In this document: positions 9,789-18,331 of the stretch, one piece after another
Layout of the letters: each line of letters begins with the position of its first letter
Position numbering within the stretch: the first letter of the stretch is position 1
Assembly: GCF_021568695.1 (NCBI RefSeq)
Contig: NZ_JAKGTI010000005.1
Coordinates: forward strand, 1-64,000
Source: Maritalea mediterranea
Lineage (GTDB): Bacteria; Pseudomonadota; Alphaproteobacteria; Rhizobiales; Devosiaceae
Reading direction: 5' to 3'
Length of the DNA stretch: 64,000 nt
Made by a program: the position numbers and the translations under genes
The notes under the pieces: generated by a model
What the model was told of the DNA's origin: nothing
What the model saw: the letters and a program-made list of their open reading frames with translations, nothing else
Database searches by the model: none

Positions 9789-10283
9789 TTAGGAAGCGTC
9801 GGATTTATCCGGCGTTTTTTTTTGTCTAAGGGCCGAAGTTAGATGGCGTTCATAGGCCATATGGCGACGAAGTTTTTCGAAAAAGCCCCGCAACATATAG
9901 CCCGTGGCGTTGGCAGTCTGTGTCGGCTCGCCATTGATGATGGCGCGCAGATTGTCGCGCACCTCTTCGGCGAAGCACAAATCTTCATAATGTTCGTCGC
10001 GCAATTGTTTGATGATTTCGCCAATGTCGGTGTCCAACAGGCTCAACGCCTCAAGGATCGGGAAAAGTTCCTCTTCTTCAAAGCTTTGAGCGTCTGACAA
10101 TGTCTTCACCATGCCGTCGCTGGTGAATTTGCAAAGGGTTGGATCTGCCTGATCGGGCAGCAAATCAGCAATAAGCTCCAGCCGCGTGCACAAAGCTTCC
10201 ATCTGGCGTTGATGCGCATCAAAGCTCTCAAGCACGGTGAGAGCCTTTTGTTCAGTCCTGACGGATTTGCGATCAGTTTTCAT
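9789..10283 (-). CDS. hemerythrin-like (HHE) domain protein
   Basis: A 164-aa, mostly helical protein with the spacing of di-iron hemerythrin ligands: His24 (FDAHQRQ), the acidic run Glu70-Glu73 (EEEELFP), His98 (RDEHYEDL), and His141/Glu145/His147 (RRHMAYERHL). Proteins of this class bind O2 or NO, or protect iron centres. It is divergent from ccoNOQP, and the FNR-type site at 10359-10372 lies between them at a distance suiting either promoter. A role in oxygen or NO handling under microaerobic conditions is therefore likely, but is inferred. Confidence 0.72.
   Translation of the reverse strand: MKTDRKSVRTEQKALTVLESFDAHQRQMEALCTRLELIADLLPDQADPTLCKFTSDGMVKTLSDAQSFEEEELFPILEALSLLDTDIGEIIKQLRDEHYEDLCFAEEVRDNLRAIINGEPTQTANATGYMLRGFFEKLRRHMAYERHLTSALRQKKTPDKSDAS
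9796..9823 (+). terminator. typA rho-independent terminator
   Basis: The stem CGTCGGAT/ATCCGGCG (9797-9804 and 9807-9814, one G-T pair) has a tight loop and is followed by nine T. It lies inside the 3' end of the convergent hemerythrin-like gene, so it also encodes that protein's last residues. Confidence 0.8.
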
Positions 10284-10358
10284 GTTGCTTTGATTTGCTC
10301 GTTAAGGCGGTTGTGGCGTCGTTGGCTGAGATGATGCCGGTAAAATTTGGGCTTGGCC

Positions 10359-10372
10359 TTGACCTAGATCAA
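10359..10372. promoter_or_regulatory. FNR-type operator upstream of ccoN
   Basis: TTGACCTAGATCAA fits the FNR consensus TTGAT-N4-ATCAA with one mismatch. Its centre is about 41.5 bp from a start point near 10407, and a -10-like TAGGTT sits at 10395-10400, as expected for class II activation of ccoN. The divergent hemerythrin-like gene could use the same site. FnrL is encoded at 25.2-25.9 kb. Confidence 0.85.
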
Positions 10373-10468
10373 CGAGGCGATGAGCGCACCTGGCTAGGTT
10401 GCTCTTGGGGCAAACCGGGAAATCATTCCGGTGCAACTTAAACCGAGATAATTTTTTCGCGGGGACAT

Positions 10469-12085
10469 ATGAGAAATTTAGGCTGGACGATCTTGCTGGC
10501 ATTTGGGGCTATGCTGTCGCTGTTGGCGGCTGGCTTTGCACAAGACGTATTATTTCAAACACATGCGTGGGTGATCTTTTTCGCTCTGGCATTGGCAACA
10601 ATCTATATGCTGCGCAAAGTCGACTTTGCCGGCACGGCAGCGCCGGTTGATAAATCGGGCTATTTTGACGACCCCATTCGTGCAGGCGTGATCCTGACGA
10701 CCTTTTGGGGCGTTGTTGGTTTTCTGGTCGGGGTTGTTGTTGCGTTACAACTGGCGTTCCCGCAGCTCAACATTGAACCCTATTTGAATTTTGGTCGTTT
10801 GCGCCCGTTGCACACCTCCGCGGTGATTTTTGCATTTGGCGGTACGGCGTTGATCACCTCCAGCTTCTATGTGGTGCAGCGCACCACGAGTGCCCGTTTG
10901 ATATCTGACGGGTTGGCTCAATTTGTGTTCTGGGGCTACCAGCTGTTCATTCTGATGGCGGCCACCGGCTATGTGCTCGGCATTACCCAGGGGCGTGAAT
11001 ATGCAGAGCCTGAATGGTATGTCGACATTTGGATCACCATTGTTTGGGTAGGCTATTTGATCCTGTTCCTCGGGACTTTGTTTAAACGCAAAGAGCCACA
11101 CATTTATGTGGCGAACTGGTTCTATCTCGCCTTTATTTTCACCATTGCCATGCTGCATGTGGTGAACAATCTGGCGATGCCGGTTTCTCCATTCTCGATC
11201 AAGAGCTATTCCGCTTTTGCCGGCGTGCAGGATGCGTTGACTCAATGGTGGTATGGCCACAATGCGGTGGGCTTCTTCCTGACAGCGGGCTTTTTGGGCA
11301 TGATGTATTACTTTATGCCAAAGCAGGCTGAGCGCCCGGTTTATTCTTACCGTTTGTCCATCATTCACTTCTGGTCGCTGATCTTTATGTATATCTGGGC
11401 TGGCCCGCACCATTTGCACTACACCGCGCTGCCAGACTGGGCGCAAACTTTGGGCATGGTGTTCTCTGTAATGCTCTGGATGCCTTCTTGGGGCGGCATG
11501 ATCAACGGCTTGATGACCCTTTCAGGCGCTTGGGACAAGCTGCGCACCGATCCGATTATCCGGATGATGGTGATTGCGGTGGCCTTCTACGGCATGTCCA
11601 CATTTGAAGGGCCAATGATGTCCATTAAAGCGGTGAATGGTTTGTCTCACTATACAGACTGGACCATTGGTCACGTGCACTCAGGTGCACTGGGCTGGGT
11701 GGGCATGATCAGCTTCGGCATGGTCTATTTCCTGGTGCCACGTCTTTGGGGCCGCGAGCGTCTCTATTCGCTGCGCATGGTCAACTGGCACTTCTGGCTC
11801 GCCACCCTCGGCATTGTGGTTTACGCCGCGGTGATGTGGGTGTCTGGCATCACTCAAGGCCTGATGTGGCGCGAATATGATGCGGAAGGCTTCCTGGTTT
11901 ATTCCTTCGCTGAAACCGTTGCCGCGTTGAAACCTTACTACATCCTTCGGGCTGTGGGCGGGGCCATGTATCTCGTGGGCGGCTTTGTGATGGCCTACAA
12001 TGTGTACATGACCATCAAAGGCAAAACCCGTAACGAAAAACCGATCGCCGTTGCCCACGTGGCGTCAGCGCAACCAGCAGAATAG
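10469..12085 (+). CDS. ccoN: cbb3-type cytochrome c oxidase subunit I
   Basis: Catalytic subunit (538 aa) of the high-affinity cbb3 oxidase, a proton-pumping inner-membrane enzyme for low oxygen. About 12 or more membrane segments are visible. Histidines expected for haem b, haem b3 and CuB are present, including [42 protein letters not shown] and [14 protein letters not shown]. First gene of ccoNOQP, spaced 10 bp from ccoO. The ATG at 10469 is preceded by a CGGGGAC ribosome-binding site. Expression is probably controlled by FnrL through the site at 10359-10372. Confidence 0.97.
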   Translation: MRNLGWTILLAFGAMLSLLAAGFAQDVLFQTHAWVIFFALALATIYMLRKVDFAGTAAPVDKSGYFDDPIRAGVILTTFWGVVGFLVGVVVALQLAFPQLNIEPYLNFGRLRPLHTSAVIFAFGGTALITSSFYVVQRTTSARLISDGLAQFVFWGYQLFILMAATGYVLGITQGREYAEPEWYVDIWITIVWVGYLILFLGTLFKRKEPHIYVANWFYLAFIFTIAMLHVVNNLAMPVSPFSIKSYSAFAGVQDALTQWWYGHNAVGFFLTAGFLGMMYYFMPKQAERPVYSYRLSIIHFWSLIFMYIWAGPHHLHYTALPDWAQTLGMVFSVMLWMPSWGGMINGLMTLSGAWDKLRTDPIIRMMVIAVAFYGMSTFEGPMMSIKAVNGLSHYTDWTIGHVHSGALGWVGMISFGMVYFLVPRLWGRERLYSLRMVNWHFWLATLGIVVYAAVMWVSGITQGLMWREYDAEGFLVYSFAETVAALKPYYILRAVGGAMYLVGGFVMAYNVYMTIKGKTRNEKPIAVAHVASAQPAE

Positions 12086-12095
12086 GGGTTGAACC

Positions 12096-12827
12096 ATGGG
12101 ATTGTTAGATAAACACGGTGTTATTGAACGTAACGCAACCCTTTTGCTGGTCGCTGGTCTGGTGACCGTTTCCATCGGGGGGATCGTTGAGATCGCGCCT
12201 TTGTTCTATTTGGAAAATACGATTGAAGAGGTGGAGGGCATGCGGCCCTACACCCCGCTCGAACTGGCAGGCCGGAACATTTATATTCGTGAGGGGTGCT
12301 ACAATTGTCACTCCCAAATGATCCGCCCCTTCCGGGATGAAGTGGAACGTTATGGTCATTATTCATTGGCGGCGGAGTCGATGTATGACCACCCGTTCCA
12401 ATGGGGATCGAAACGGACCGGGCCGGATTTGGCGCGGGTGGGCGACCGCTATTCCAATGAATGGCATGTCCAGCACTTGAAGGATCCGCAATCTGTAGTG
12501 CCGGAGAGCATTATGCCCAGCTATAGCTTCCTGGCGAAAGCTGATCTTGGCTTCAATAATGTGAAAGACCATTTGGTGGCCAATCAGCGCGTCGGCGTGC
12601 CTTACACCGAAGAGATGATTGAGAATGCCGAGGCGGATTTGAAAGCGCAGGCAGACCCGAATGCGGATTGGGAAGGCTTGGAAGCGCGCTATCCAAAAGC
12701 GGTATTGGGCGACTTTGACGGGGACCCGAGCCGGCTGACGGAGATGGATGCGTTGGTGGCCTATATGCAAATGCTGGGTACGCTGGTTGATTTCAGCTCT
12801 TACGACGCACAAGCAAACTATCGCTAG
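12096..12827 (+). CDS. ccoO: cbb3-type cytochrome c oxidase subunit II (monohaem cytochrome c)
   Basis: Membrane-anchored monohaem cytochrome c of 243 aa that passes electrons towards CcoN. An N-terminal transmembrane helix (about residues 15-35) is followed by the haem-binding motif CYNCH ([15 protein letters not shown], near residue 70). A distal Met axial ligand is plausible in [10 protein letters not shown]. Length is normal for the family. It sits between ccoN and ccoQ in one operon. Confidence 0.96.
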   Translation: MGLLDKHGVIERNATLLLVAGLVTVSIGGIVEIAPLFYLENTIEEVEGMRPYTPLELAGRNIYIREGCYNCHSQMIRPFRDEVERYGHYSLAAESMYDHPFQWGSKRTGPDLARVGDRYSNEWHVQHLKDPQSVVPESIMPSYSFLAKADLGFNNVKDHLVANQRVGVPYTEEMIENAEADLKAQADPNADWEGLEARYPKAVLGDFDGDPSRLTEMDALVAYMQMLGTLVDFSSYDAQANYR

Positions 12828-12840
12828 GGGAGAAAAGATT

Positions 12841-13011
12841 ATGGATTACAACGCTTTTCGACACTTTGCAGACAGTTGGGGACTTTTATATCTGCTCGCG
12901 ATCTTTGTGTTCGTGGTGCTGTTTATGTTTCGTCCCGGTGCGAAGAAACATGCCCAAATGGCTGCCCAAATCCCTTTAAAAGATGATCGTTCGCCTCAAG
13001 GAGAGGAATAG
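12841..13011 (+). CDS. ccoQ: cbb3-type oxidase small subunit CcoQ
   Basis: A 56-aa protein beginning MDYNAFRHFADSWGLLYL, with a single transmembrane helix (about residues 14-32) and a charged tail. The family stabilises the cbb3 complex. The ATG at 12841 follows GGGGAGAAAAGATT, a good ribosome-binding site, and is preferred over the upstream frame extension. Its position between ccoO and ccoP confirms the identity. Confidence 0.93.
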   Translation: MDYNAFRHFADSWGLLYLLAIFVFVVLFMFRPGAKKHAQMAAQIPLKDDRSPQGEE

Positions 13012-13015
13012 GCCG

Positions 13016-13879
13016 ATGAGTAAAAAAGAAATTGATGAAATCAGCGGCGTTGAAACCACCGGTCACGAATGGGACGGGATTAAAGAGCTGAACACACCCA
13101 TGCCGCGTTGGTGGTTGTGGACCTTTTACGGCACGATTGTGTGGGCCGTGATCTACTGCATTCTTTATCCTGCAATTCCATTGATCAATGGGGCAACACC
13201 AGGCATTCTGGGCTATTCCAGCCGTGGGGAGCTGGCCAAAAACGTGGCCGCTGCCGAAGAGGCAAAAGCCGAGTTTGTCACTCAGATTGAAGGCATGGAG
13301 GTTGGGGCCGTTCTTGAAAATTCAGAATTGACCCGCTTTGCAGTTGCCGGAGGTGAATCGGCCTACAAGGTCTATTGTTCTCAGTGCCATGGCGCGGGTG
13401 CGTCCGGGGCTGAAGGCTACCCGAACCTGAACGATGATGAATGGTTGTGGGGTGGGTCAATTGATCAGATCTATCACACCATTGCCCATGGGGTGCGCTA
13501 TGAAGCGGATGATGAAACCCGCTTTGGTGAAATGCCCGCCTATGGCGAGTTTTGGGAACGGGATCAGATCAATGCGACGGCCAATTATGTGGCCAGCCTG
13601 TCCGGCCTTGAACATGACGAAGCCTATCTGGATGAAGGCAAAACCCTGTTTGAAGAAAACTGCGCAGCCTGTCACGGTGAAAATGCAGGCGGGATTGCAG
13701 AACTGGGTGCCCCAGACCTGAGCAATGCCATCTGGCTCTATGGCGGCAGTGTGGAGGCCATTGCGGCGCAAATCCGCGATCCGCAACATGGCGCCATGCC
13801 CGCTTGGCAGGAGCGTTTGGGGGATGCAACCGTGAAGCAATTGGCGGTTTATGTCCACTCACTGGGTGGCGGTCAATAG
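13016..13879 (+). CDS. ccoP: cbb3-type cytochrome c oxidase subunit III (dihaem cytochrome c)
   Basis: Dihaem cytochrome c subunit of 287 aa. It has an N-terminal CcoP domain with a transmembrane helix (WWLWTFYGTIVWAVIYCILYP) and two periplasmic c-type domains with CSQCH and CAACH haem motifs. Candidate Met ligands are in GEMPAYG and GAMPAWQ. The ATG at 13016 lies just after the ccoQ stop and follows AAGGAGAGGAA. Last gene of ccoNOQP; a strong terminator follows. Confidence 0.96.
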   Translation: MSKKEIDEISGVETTGHEWDGIKELNTPMPRWWLWTFYGTIVWAVIYCILYPAIPLINGATPGILGYSSRGELAKNVAAAEEAKAEFVTQIEGMEVGAVLENSELTRFAVAGGESAYKVYCSQCHGAGASGAEGYPNLNDDEWLWGGSIDQIYHTIAHGVRYEADDETRFGEMPAYGEFWERDQINATANYVASLSGLEHDEAYLDEGKTLFEENCAACHGENAGGIAELGAPDLSNAIWLYGGSVEAIAAQIRDPQHGAMPAWQERLGDATVKQLAVYVHSLGGGQ

Positions 13880-13902
13880 GCTGCCCCTTCGACAAAGATG
13901 AG

Positions 13903-13934
13903 AAAAGGGCCCCGTCTGGGGCCCTTTTCTTTTT
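13903..13934 (+). terminator. ccoNOQP terminator
   Basis: A perfect 11-bp stem AAAAGGGCCCC / GGGGCCCTTTT with loop GTCT is followed by C and a T run. It also faces the convergent flavodoxin-like gene. Confidence 0.92.
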
Positions 13935-13955
13935 GGCAAAGAGGTGCGGTTTGGA

Positions 13956-14537
13956 TCAGGCGGCTTGTTTTTTTGCTGCGACAAACTGGGCCGCGACCTT
14001 GGCTACCCGCTCGCCCAAATGGGCGGCTGTTTCCAGATCAGAAGGGATAGGTCCGTGTTCGGGGCCCTGATCAGCGTTGGATTGGGCCATGGCCCCCAGG
14101 GAGGCGCCCAAGCGATTCAAATCTTCATTCGAACCTGTTGAGGAATTGTTGCCGGGCATCAGGCCCAAGCTCACCCAATGCATGCCATGCTGCGCGGCCA
14201 ATAAGGAAAGCTGCTGCAGGGTCGAATGTTTATCGCCATTCAGGCTGGATGAGTTGGTGAAGCCAGCGGCAATTTTGTCTTTCCAGCCCTGCTCAAACCA
14301 AACTTTAGAGCTTTTGTCGGCAAAGGCTTTAAACTCACCTGAGACGCTGCCCATATAGGTGGGGCTGCCAAAGATGATGGCATCGGCTGCTTTCAGATCA
14401 TCCCAGTGATTATCGGCTTCCTCCACGGGGATCAGGATGGGTGTTGCCTTGGTACGGGCCACGCCATTGCGGACGGCTTCGGCTTGTTTGGCGGTGTGGC
14501 CGTAACCTGAGTGAAAAACAATTGCAACTTTCGTCAT
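13956..14537 (-). CDS. flavodoxin-fold NAD(P)H-dependent oxidoreductase (WrbA-like)
   Basis: Cytosolic flavoprotein-like protein of 193 aa. The N-terminus TKVAIVFHSGYGHTAKQAEA carries the FMN phosphate loop of flavodoxin-like reductases, and FGSPTYMGSVSGEFKAFADKS matches the isoalloxazine-binding region of WrbA-type proteins. It probably reduces quinones or nitro compounds with NAD(P)H. It is divergent from an HxlR-type regulator, an arrangement typical of quinone- or electrophile-inducible reductases. It is not a close WrbA orthologue by eye, so no symbol is given. Confidence 0.82.
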   Translation of the reverse strand: MTKVAIVFHSGYGHTAKQAEAVRNGVARTKATPILIPVEEADNHWDDLKAADAIIFGSPTYMGSVSGEFKAFADKSSKVWFEQGWKDKIAAGFTNSSSLNGDKHSTLQQLSLLAAQHGMHWVSLGLMPGNNSSTGSNEDLNRLGASLGAMAQSNADQGPEHGPIPSDLETAAHLGERVAKVAAQFVAAKKQAA

Positions 14538-14663
14538 TTGAACATTCCTACTTGGTCAAAAATCTTTTTCGCCTGATGGGCAGACAATATGTCGTCACCG
14601 GCGGCGCTTGACCTAAATGGGGGCATTAGGATAAAAACTGCAAGAAGGCACTATTTTGATATG

Positions 14664-14683
14664 TAGGTACAAAAAGTATACTA
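14664..14683. promoter_or_regulatory. candidate HxlR-family operator
   Basis: The imperfect inverted repeat TAGGTAC-AAAAA-GTATACTA lies in the divergent promoter region between the flavodoxin-type gene and the HxlR-type gene. GTAC/GTAT-type dyads are common at HxlR-family targets. Assignment is by position and symmetry only. Confidence 0.5.
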
Positions 14684-14751
14684 ACAAAATTGTGCCTAAA
14701 GGAAAGCTGGGCGTTTGCGCCGGCATGGGCGCAAAATCTGCGGAGAAAAAA

Positions 14752-15132
14752 ATGTGCGAGATGGAAATTAACGGCCTCAAAATGCCCGAATCGATGGACG
14801 AGAAGACAAGAAGTCAGCTCTGTCCGGTCGTCTATGCAGTGTCAAAACTGGGCGGCAAATGGAAATTGATCGTCGTGCATAATCTGATTGAGGGGCCGAA
14901 GCGATTCGGCGAATTGCGCCGCGCCATTCCCGATATCACCCAGCGCATGCTCACTTTGACCCTGCGGGAATTGGAAGAGGATGGCATTGTGAACCGCGAG
15001 GTGTTTGAAGTGGTGCCGCCGCATGTTGAATATTCCTTAACCGAAATCGGACAGGGCCTTGAGACGGTGATGAGTTCGTTGGGAGATTGGGGCCGCTCAA
15101 ACTTCCAGCAGCGTCGCAATGCGGTAGCTTAG
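14752..15132 (+). CDS. HxlR-type winged-helix transcriptional regulator
   Basis: A 126-aa DNA-binding protein of the HxlR/YodB class. The core is CPVVYAVSKLGGKWKLIVVHNL, with the N-terminal Cys used as a redox or electrophile sensor in several family members, then RFGELRRAIPDITQRMLTLTLRELEEDG (recognition helix and wing) and a V-EYSLTEIG segment. The frame opens at 14656, but ATG 14752 follows CGGAGAAAAAA and gives normal family length. It probably represses the divergent flavodoxin-type reductase and itself. Confidence 0.88.
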   Translation: MCEMEINGLKMPESMDEKTRSQLCPVVYAVSKLGGKWKLIVVHNLIEGPKRFGELRRAIPDITQRMLTLTLRELEEDGIVNREVFEVVPPHVEYSLTEIGQGLETVMSSLGDWGRSNFQQRRNAVA

Positions 15133-15212
15133 CGTCCCTAAAGTAAGTTGTCGGGTTGACAGGGAACGCGTTCACGGCTCCCACGTTGAACTTCGTTTTA
15201 CGATACGGGTGA

Positions 15213-15422
15213 TGTAGAAACCACCAATGCCGCGGCGCGTTAACGAAGTTGCCCTTGCCGAGTCGGCAGCAGCATGATCCTTCAGCGCATATCTCACCCA
15301 AATGGGTGGCCCAAGCCATCGCCTATTTGTGCGGGCCAGCGGGTTATGATTATCTGCGACAAGATTTTTCGCTAAAAACTGATGAAGGGCGGACGGCACT
15401 TGGCATGTCGCCCGCAGACTAA
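15213..15422 (+). pseudogene. possible C-terminal remnant of a short-chain dehydrogenase
   Basis: The 306-bp gap between the HxlR gene and the GNAT gene has no start-bearing + strand ORF, but frame codons from about 15288 read a protein-like tail: HISPKWVAQAIAYLCGPAG, then DFSLKTDEGRTALGMSPAD and a stop at 15420-15422. This resembles the end of an SDR-family oxidoreductase. A TGA at 15210-15212 closes the frame upstream, and no Rossmann motif remains. The match is from memory of the family and is weak. It may be a decayed gene or chance. Confidence 0.3.
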
Positions 15423-15438
15423 TCCATCTGGGCCGTGC

Positions 15439-16038
15439 TTAGTCGCGCGGCTTCTCCAATTGCCATTGCAGATTGGCTTTCACCGCCGGCCATTCGTGGG
15501 GCAGCACCGAATACACAGCGGTGTCGCGCGTGGTGCCATTGGGCAAGATCATGTGGTTGCGCAAAATCCCGTCGAGGCGCGCACCCAGCCGTTCAATGGC
15601 GCGGCGGCTTTGGTGGTTGAGGTGGTGGGTGCGGAACTCGACCACATTGACGCCGATCTCGTCGAAAGCGTGGCCCAGCATCAGTAATTTGCATTCTGTG
15701 TTGATGGGCGAGCGTTGAACTGATCTGGCATACCAGGTGGCGCCGATTTCGGCGCGGCGATTGGTGGGATCGAGATTGAGAAAAGTGGTCTGGCCGATCA
15801 CTTTGCCTGTACGTTTGTCCATCACGCTGAACGGCAGCATCATGCCGTCGGCCTGTAGCCCCAATCGCCGATCAATCTCGGCCTCCATCTTGTCCGGTGA
15901 CGCAATCCCTGTGTACCACAGCTTATACAACTCACCATCGGCGCATGCCTTTTGCAAATCGGCCAAATGATCAAGGCTGAGCGGCACCAGTTTCGCGGTT
16001 TCAGCTTCAAGGGTGATGGGGGCAAACCATTTGCTCAT
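15439..16038 (-). CDS. GNAT family N-acetyltransferase (RimJ/RimL-like)
   Basis: A 199-aa protein of the Acetyltransf_3 class. Features are the N-terminal substrate part, PFSVMDKRTGKVIGQTTFLNLD (strands around the acceptor site), the acetyl-CoA region and NHQSRRAIERLGARLDGILRNH, the usual helix after the pyrophosphate loop. Substrates of such enzymes are often N-terminal amines of proteins or small amines; this one is unknown. Its ATG overlaps the end of the upstream antiporter gene by 4 bp, so they form an operon. Confidence 0.85.
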   Translation of the reverse strand: MSKWFAPITLEAETAKLVPLSLDHLADLQKACADGELYKLWYTGIASPDKMEAEIDRRLGLQADGMMLPFSVMDKRTGKVIGQTTFLNLDPTNRRAEIGATWYARSVQRSPINTECKLLMLGHAFDEIGVNVVEFRTHHLNHQSRRAIERLGARLDGILRNHMILPNGTTRDTAVYSVLPHEWPAVKANLQWQLEKPRD

Positions 16039-17258
16039 TGGCTTTTGACTTTCTGCATGGTTTTTTCAAAATGGTGGGCGAGGGGCTTGGCGCTCAGGCC
16101 ATGGGCCAAAATGGAGAGACCTACCGTCAACACGGTGCAGGCCAGCATCTGGTCAATATGGGGCATGTCATATTGTTCGGCAACAAACAGCGCAAAAAGA
16201 ATGGAGGCCAGCCCTTTGGGGCCGAACCAGCCCAGAATAAACCGCTCATACAGGTGCAGCTTTTTACCCACAAGGCTCAGCGCGATGGGCGCCATGCGGA
16301 TAAGGGTTAGGAAGCTGACCGCGATCAACAGGGTGGTCCAATTGGCGTGGGCAAGGCCGACCGGGGCCAGTACCGCGCCGAAAATCATAAAAGTGAGGAT
16401 GGACAAAAAGTTGCTTTCGCCCTCCAAAAATTCGGTGATGAATTTATGGTTGGTCTTCTTGGTGTTGCCGAAAGTCAGGCCCGCCACAAAGGCGGCGATA
16501 AAGCCATTGCCGCCCACGGTTTCTGCGCCAAAAAAGGCGGCCAGACCGACGCTGAGGAAAAAGATGCCCTCATAGATCGGCTGCGTGAATTTATGATGGG
16601 TCGCCAGATCAAGCAATTTGGCGCCGCAATAGCCGACCACAATGCCAGCCAACGGGCCAAAAATGATCTGCGCGCCGACAAACTGGCTGACGCCAAATGG
16701 GGTGAGGCTGATGTCGCGTGTGGCCTCGTTGGCCATCAACAGGGCGGCAAACACCACCACGGGCAGGGCAAGTCCATCATTCAGCCCGCTTTCCACGTTG
16801 ATCGCTTCTGCAATGCGCGGCGGCACGTCCTTGTCGGCGAGAATGGGCTGGGCCAGCGCCGCGTCGGTCGGTGTCAAAATGGCAGCGGTGAGCAGCGCCA
16901 TCGCCCATGGCAAATCCGGCGCCAATAGCAAGATCAGTCCCGTACCCAGCAAAATGGTGAGCGGCATGCCCACCAGCAACATGCGTGCGGGCAAGCCATA
17001 ATGGGCTTTAAGGTTGCGCAAACGGATTTTTGAGGCATCAAGAAAAAGGGTGAAGATCAGTGTGATCTCCGCCACCGTATGAATGGTGCTGTCTTGTAAG
17101 TCAAGATCAATAAAGCCAAGCCCGGCTGGCCCCAGAACAAAGCCCAACCCGGCAAAAAAGATCGGCAATGTGATCCAGGAGCGCTCAATTGGCCGCACAA
17201 ACAGGGCAAATCCCATTATGCCAAACAGGATCAGAGCGAATTGAAAACTGTGGGACAT
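16035..17258 (-). CDS. cation:proton antiporter (CPA family, NhaP-like)
   Basis: Inner-membrane antiporter of 407 aa with about 12 hydrophobic segments. It has LAAILTPTDAALAQPIL and NVESGLNDGLALPVVVFAALL, the TP-D and ES-ND motifs of the Na+/H+ exchanger domain, with the two acidic residues of the ion site. It probably exchanges Na+ or K+ for H+ in pH or salt homeostasis, which would suit a marine habitat. The downstream GNAT gene overlaps it. Confidence 0.9.
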   Translation of the reverse strand: MSHSFQFALILFGIMGFALFVRPIERSWITLPIFFAGLGFVLGPAGLGFIDLDLQDSTIHTVAEITLIFTLFLDASKIRLRNLKAHYGLPARMLLVGMPLTILLGTGLILLLAPDLPWAMALLTAAILTPTDAALAQPILADKDVPPRIAEAINVESGLNDGLALPVVVFAALLMANEATRDISLTPFGVSQFVGAQIIFGPLAGIVVGYCGAKLLDLATHHKFTQPIYEGIFFLSVGLAAFFGAETVGGNGFIAAFVAGLTFGNTKKTNHKFITEFLEGESNFLSILTFMIFGAVLAPVGLAHANWTTLLIAVSFLTLIRMAPIALSLVGKKLHLYERFILGWFGPKGLASILFALFVAEQYDMPHIDQMLACTVLTVGLSILAHGLSAKPLAHHFEKTMQKVKSQ

Positions 17259-17321
17259 GGGGGAGGGGCCTTGGCGCTGCGGTCAGGTTCAAATCGCGCC
17301 AATTGAGCCATGTTCTGCCCG

Positions 17322-17678
17322 TTAGATCAACTCTTTATGAGCTGCAGTTGCCGGATCACCCGTATTGGGCACGCCTTGCGGCTCGATCAACATGATTTTC
17401 GCCTCACCTTTGGCCACCGGACGATGCGCCTTGCCTTTGGGCACCACATAGAGTTCCCCGGGCCCGAGCGTGACGTCACCCTCCTTCATCTCAATGGTGA
17501 TTTCGCCCTCAATCACCATAAACATCTCGTCTGTGTCCGGGTGATCATGCCAGTTGAACTCACCCTCCACCTTGGCAATCAGAATGTCGTAATCATTGAG
17601 CTGGGCGACAATTTTTGGCGACCATTGTTCGGTGAAGGTCGAGAATTTTTCGCGCAGATTAATGGCTTTATTGCCCAT
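17322..17678 (-). CDS. single-domain cupin protein
   Basis: A small cupin of 118 aa. Cupin motif 1 is visible as WHDHPDTDEMFMVIEG (His, His and Glu in metal-binding positions) and motif 2 as PGELYVVPKGKAHRPVA. It probably binds a divalent metal; the activity cannot be inferred. It starts 7 bp downstream of msrB on the same strand, so the two are co-transcribed. Confidence 0.85.
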   Translation of the reverse strand: MGNKAINLREKFSTFTEQWSPKIVAQLNDYDILIAKVEGEFNWHDHPDTDEMFMVIEGEITIEMKEGDVTLGPGELYVVPKGKAHRPVAKGEAKIMLIEPQGVPNTGDPATAAHKELI

Positions 17679-17685
17679 GGTTTTC

Positions 17686-18138
<453 letters not shown>

Positions 18139-18256
18139 CTCGGGTCACCTTTGTTTGCACGTCAGATTGACTATAACGGGCGGCCATTGCCACCCACAAT
18201 CATAATTTGGTGAGCCCTTGCATTGTTCCGTAAATGACAAATTGTCGCGAGGGGAA

Positions 18257-18270
18257 TTGACTCATATCAA
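18257..18270. promoter_or_regulatory. FNR-type operator upstream of ccoG
   Basis: TTGACTCATATCAA fits the FNR consensus with one mismatch. A -10-like TAGATT at 18293-18298 places the site centre about 41.5 bp upstream of a start near 18305, the class II position. It would drive ccoGHIS. Confidence 0.83.
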
Positions 18271-18331
18271 CACGGGGCGGCGCGGAATAATCTAGATTGG
18301 TCTCTAATGCGATGGATAGGGATCATTTAGC

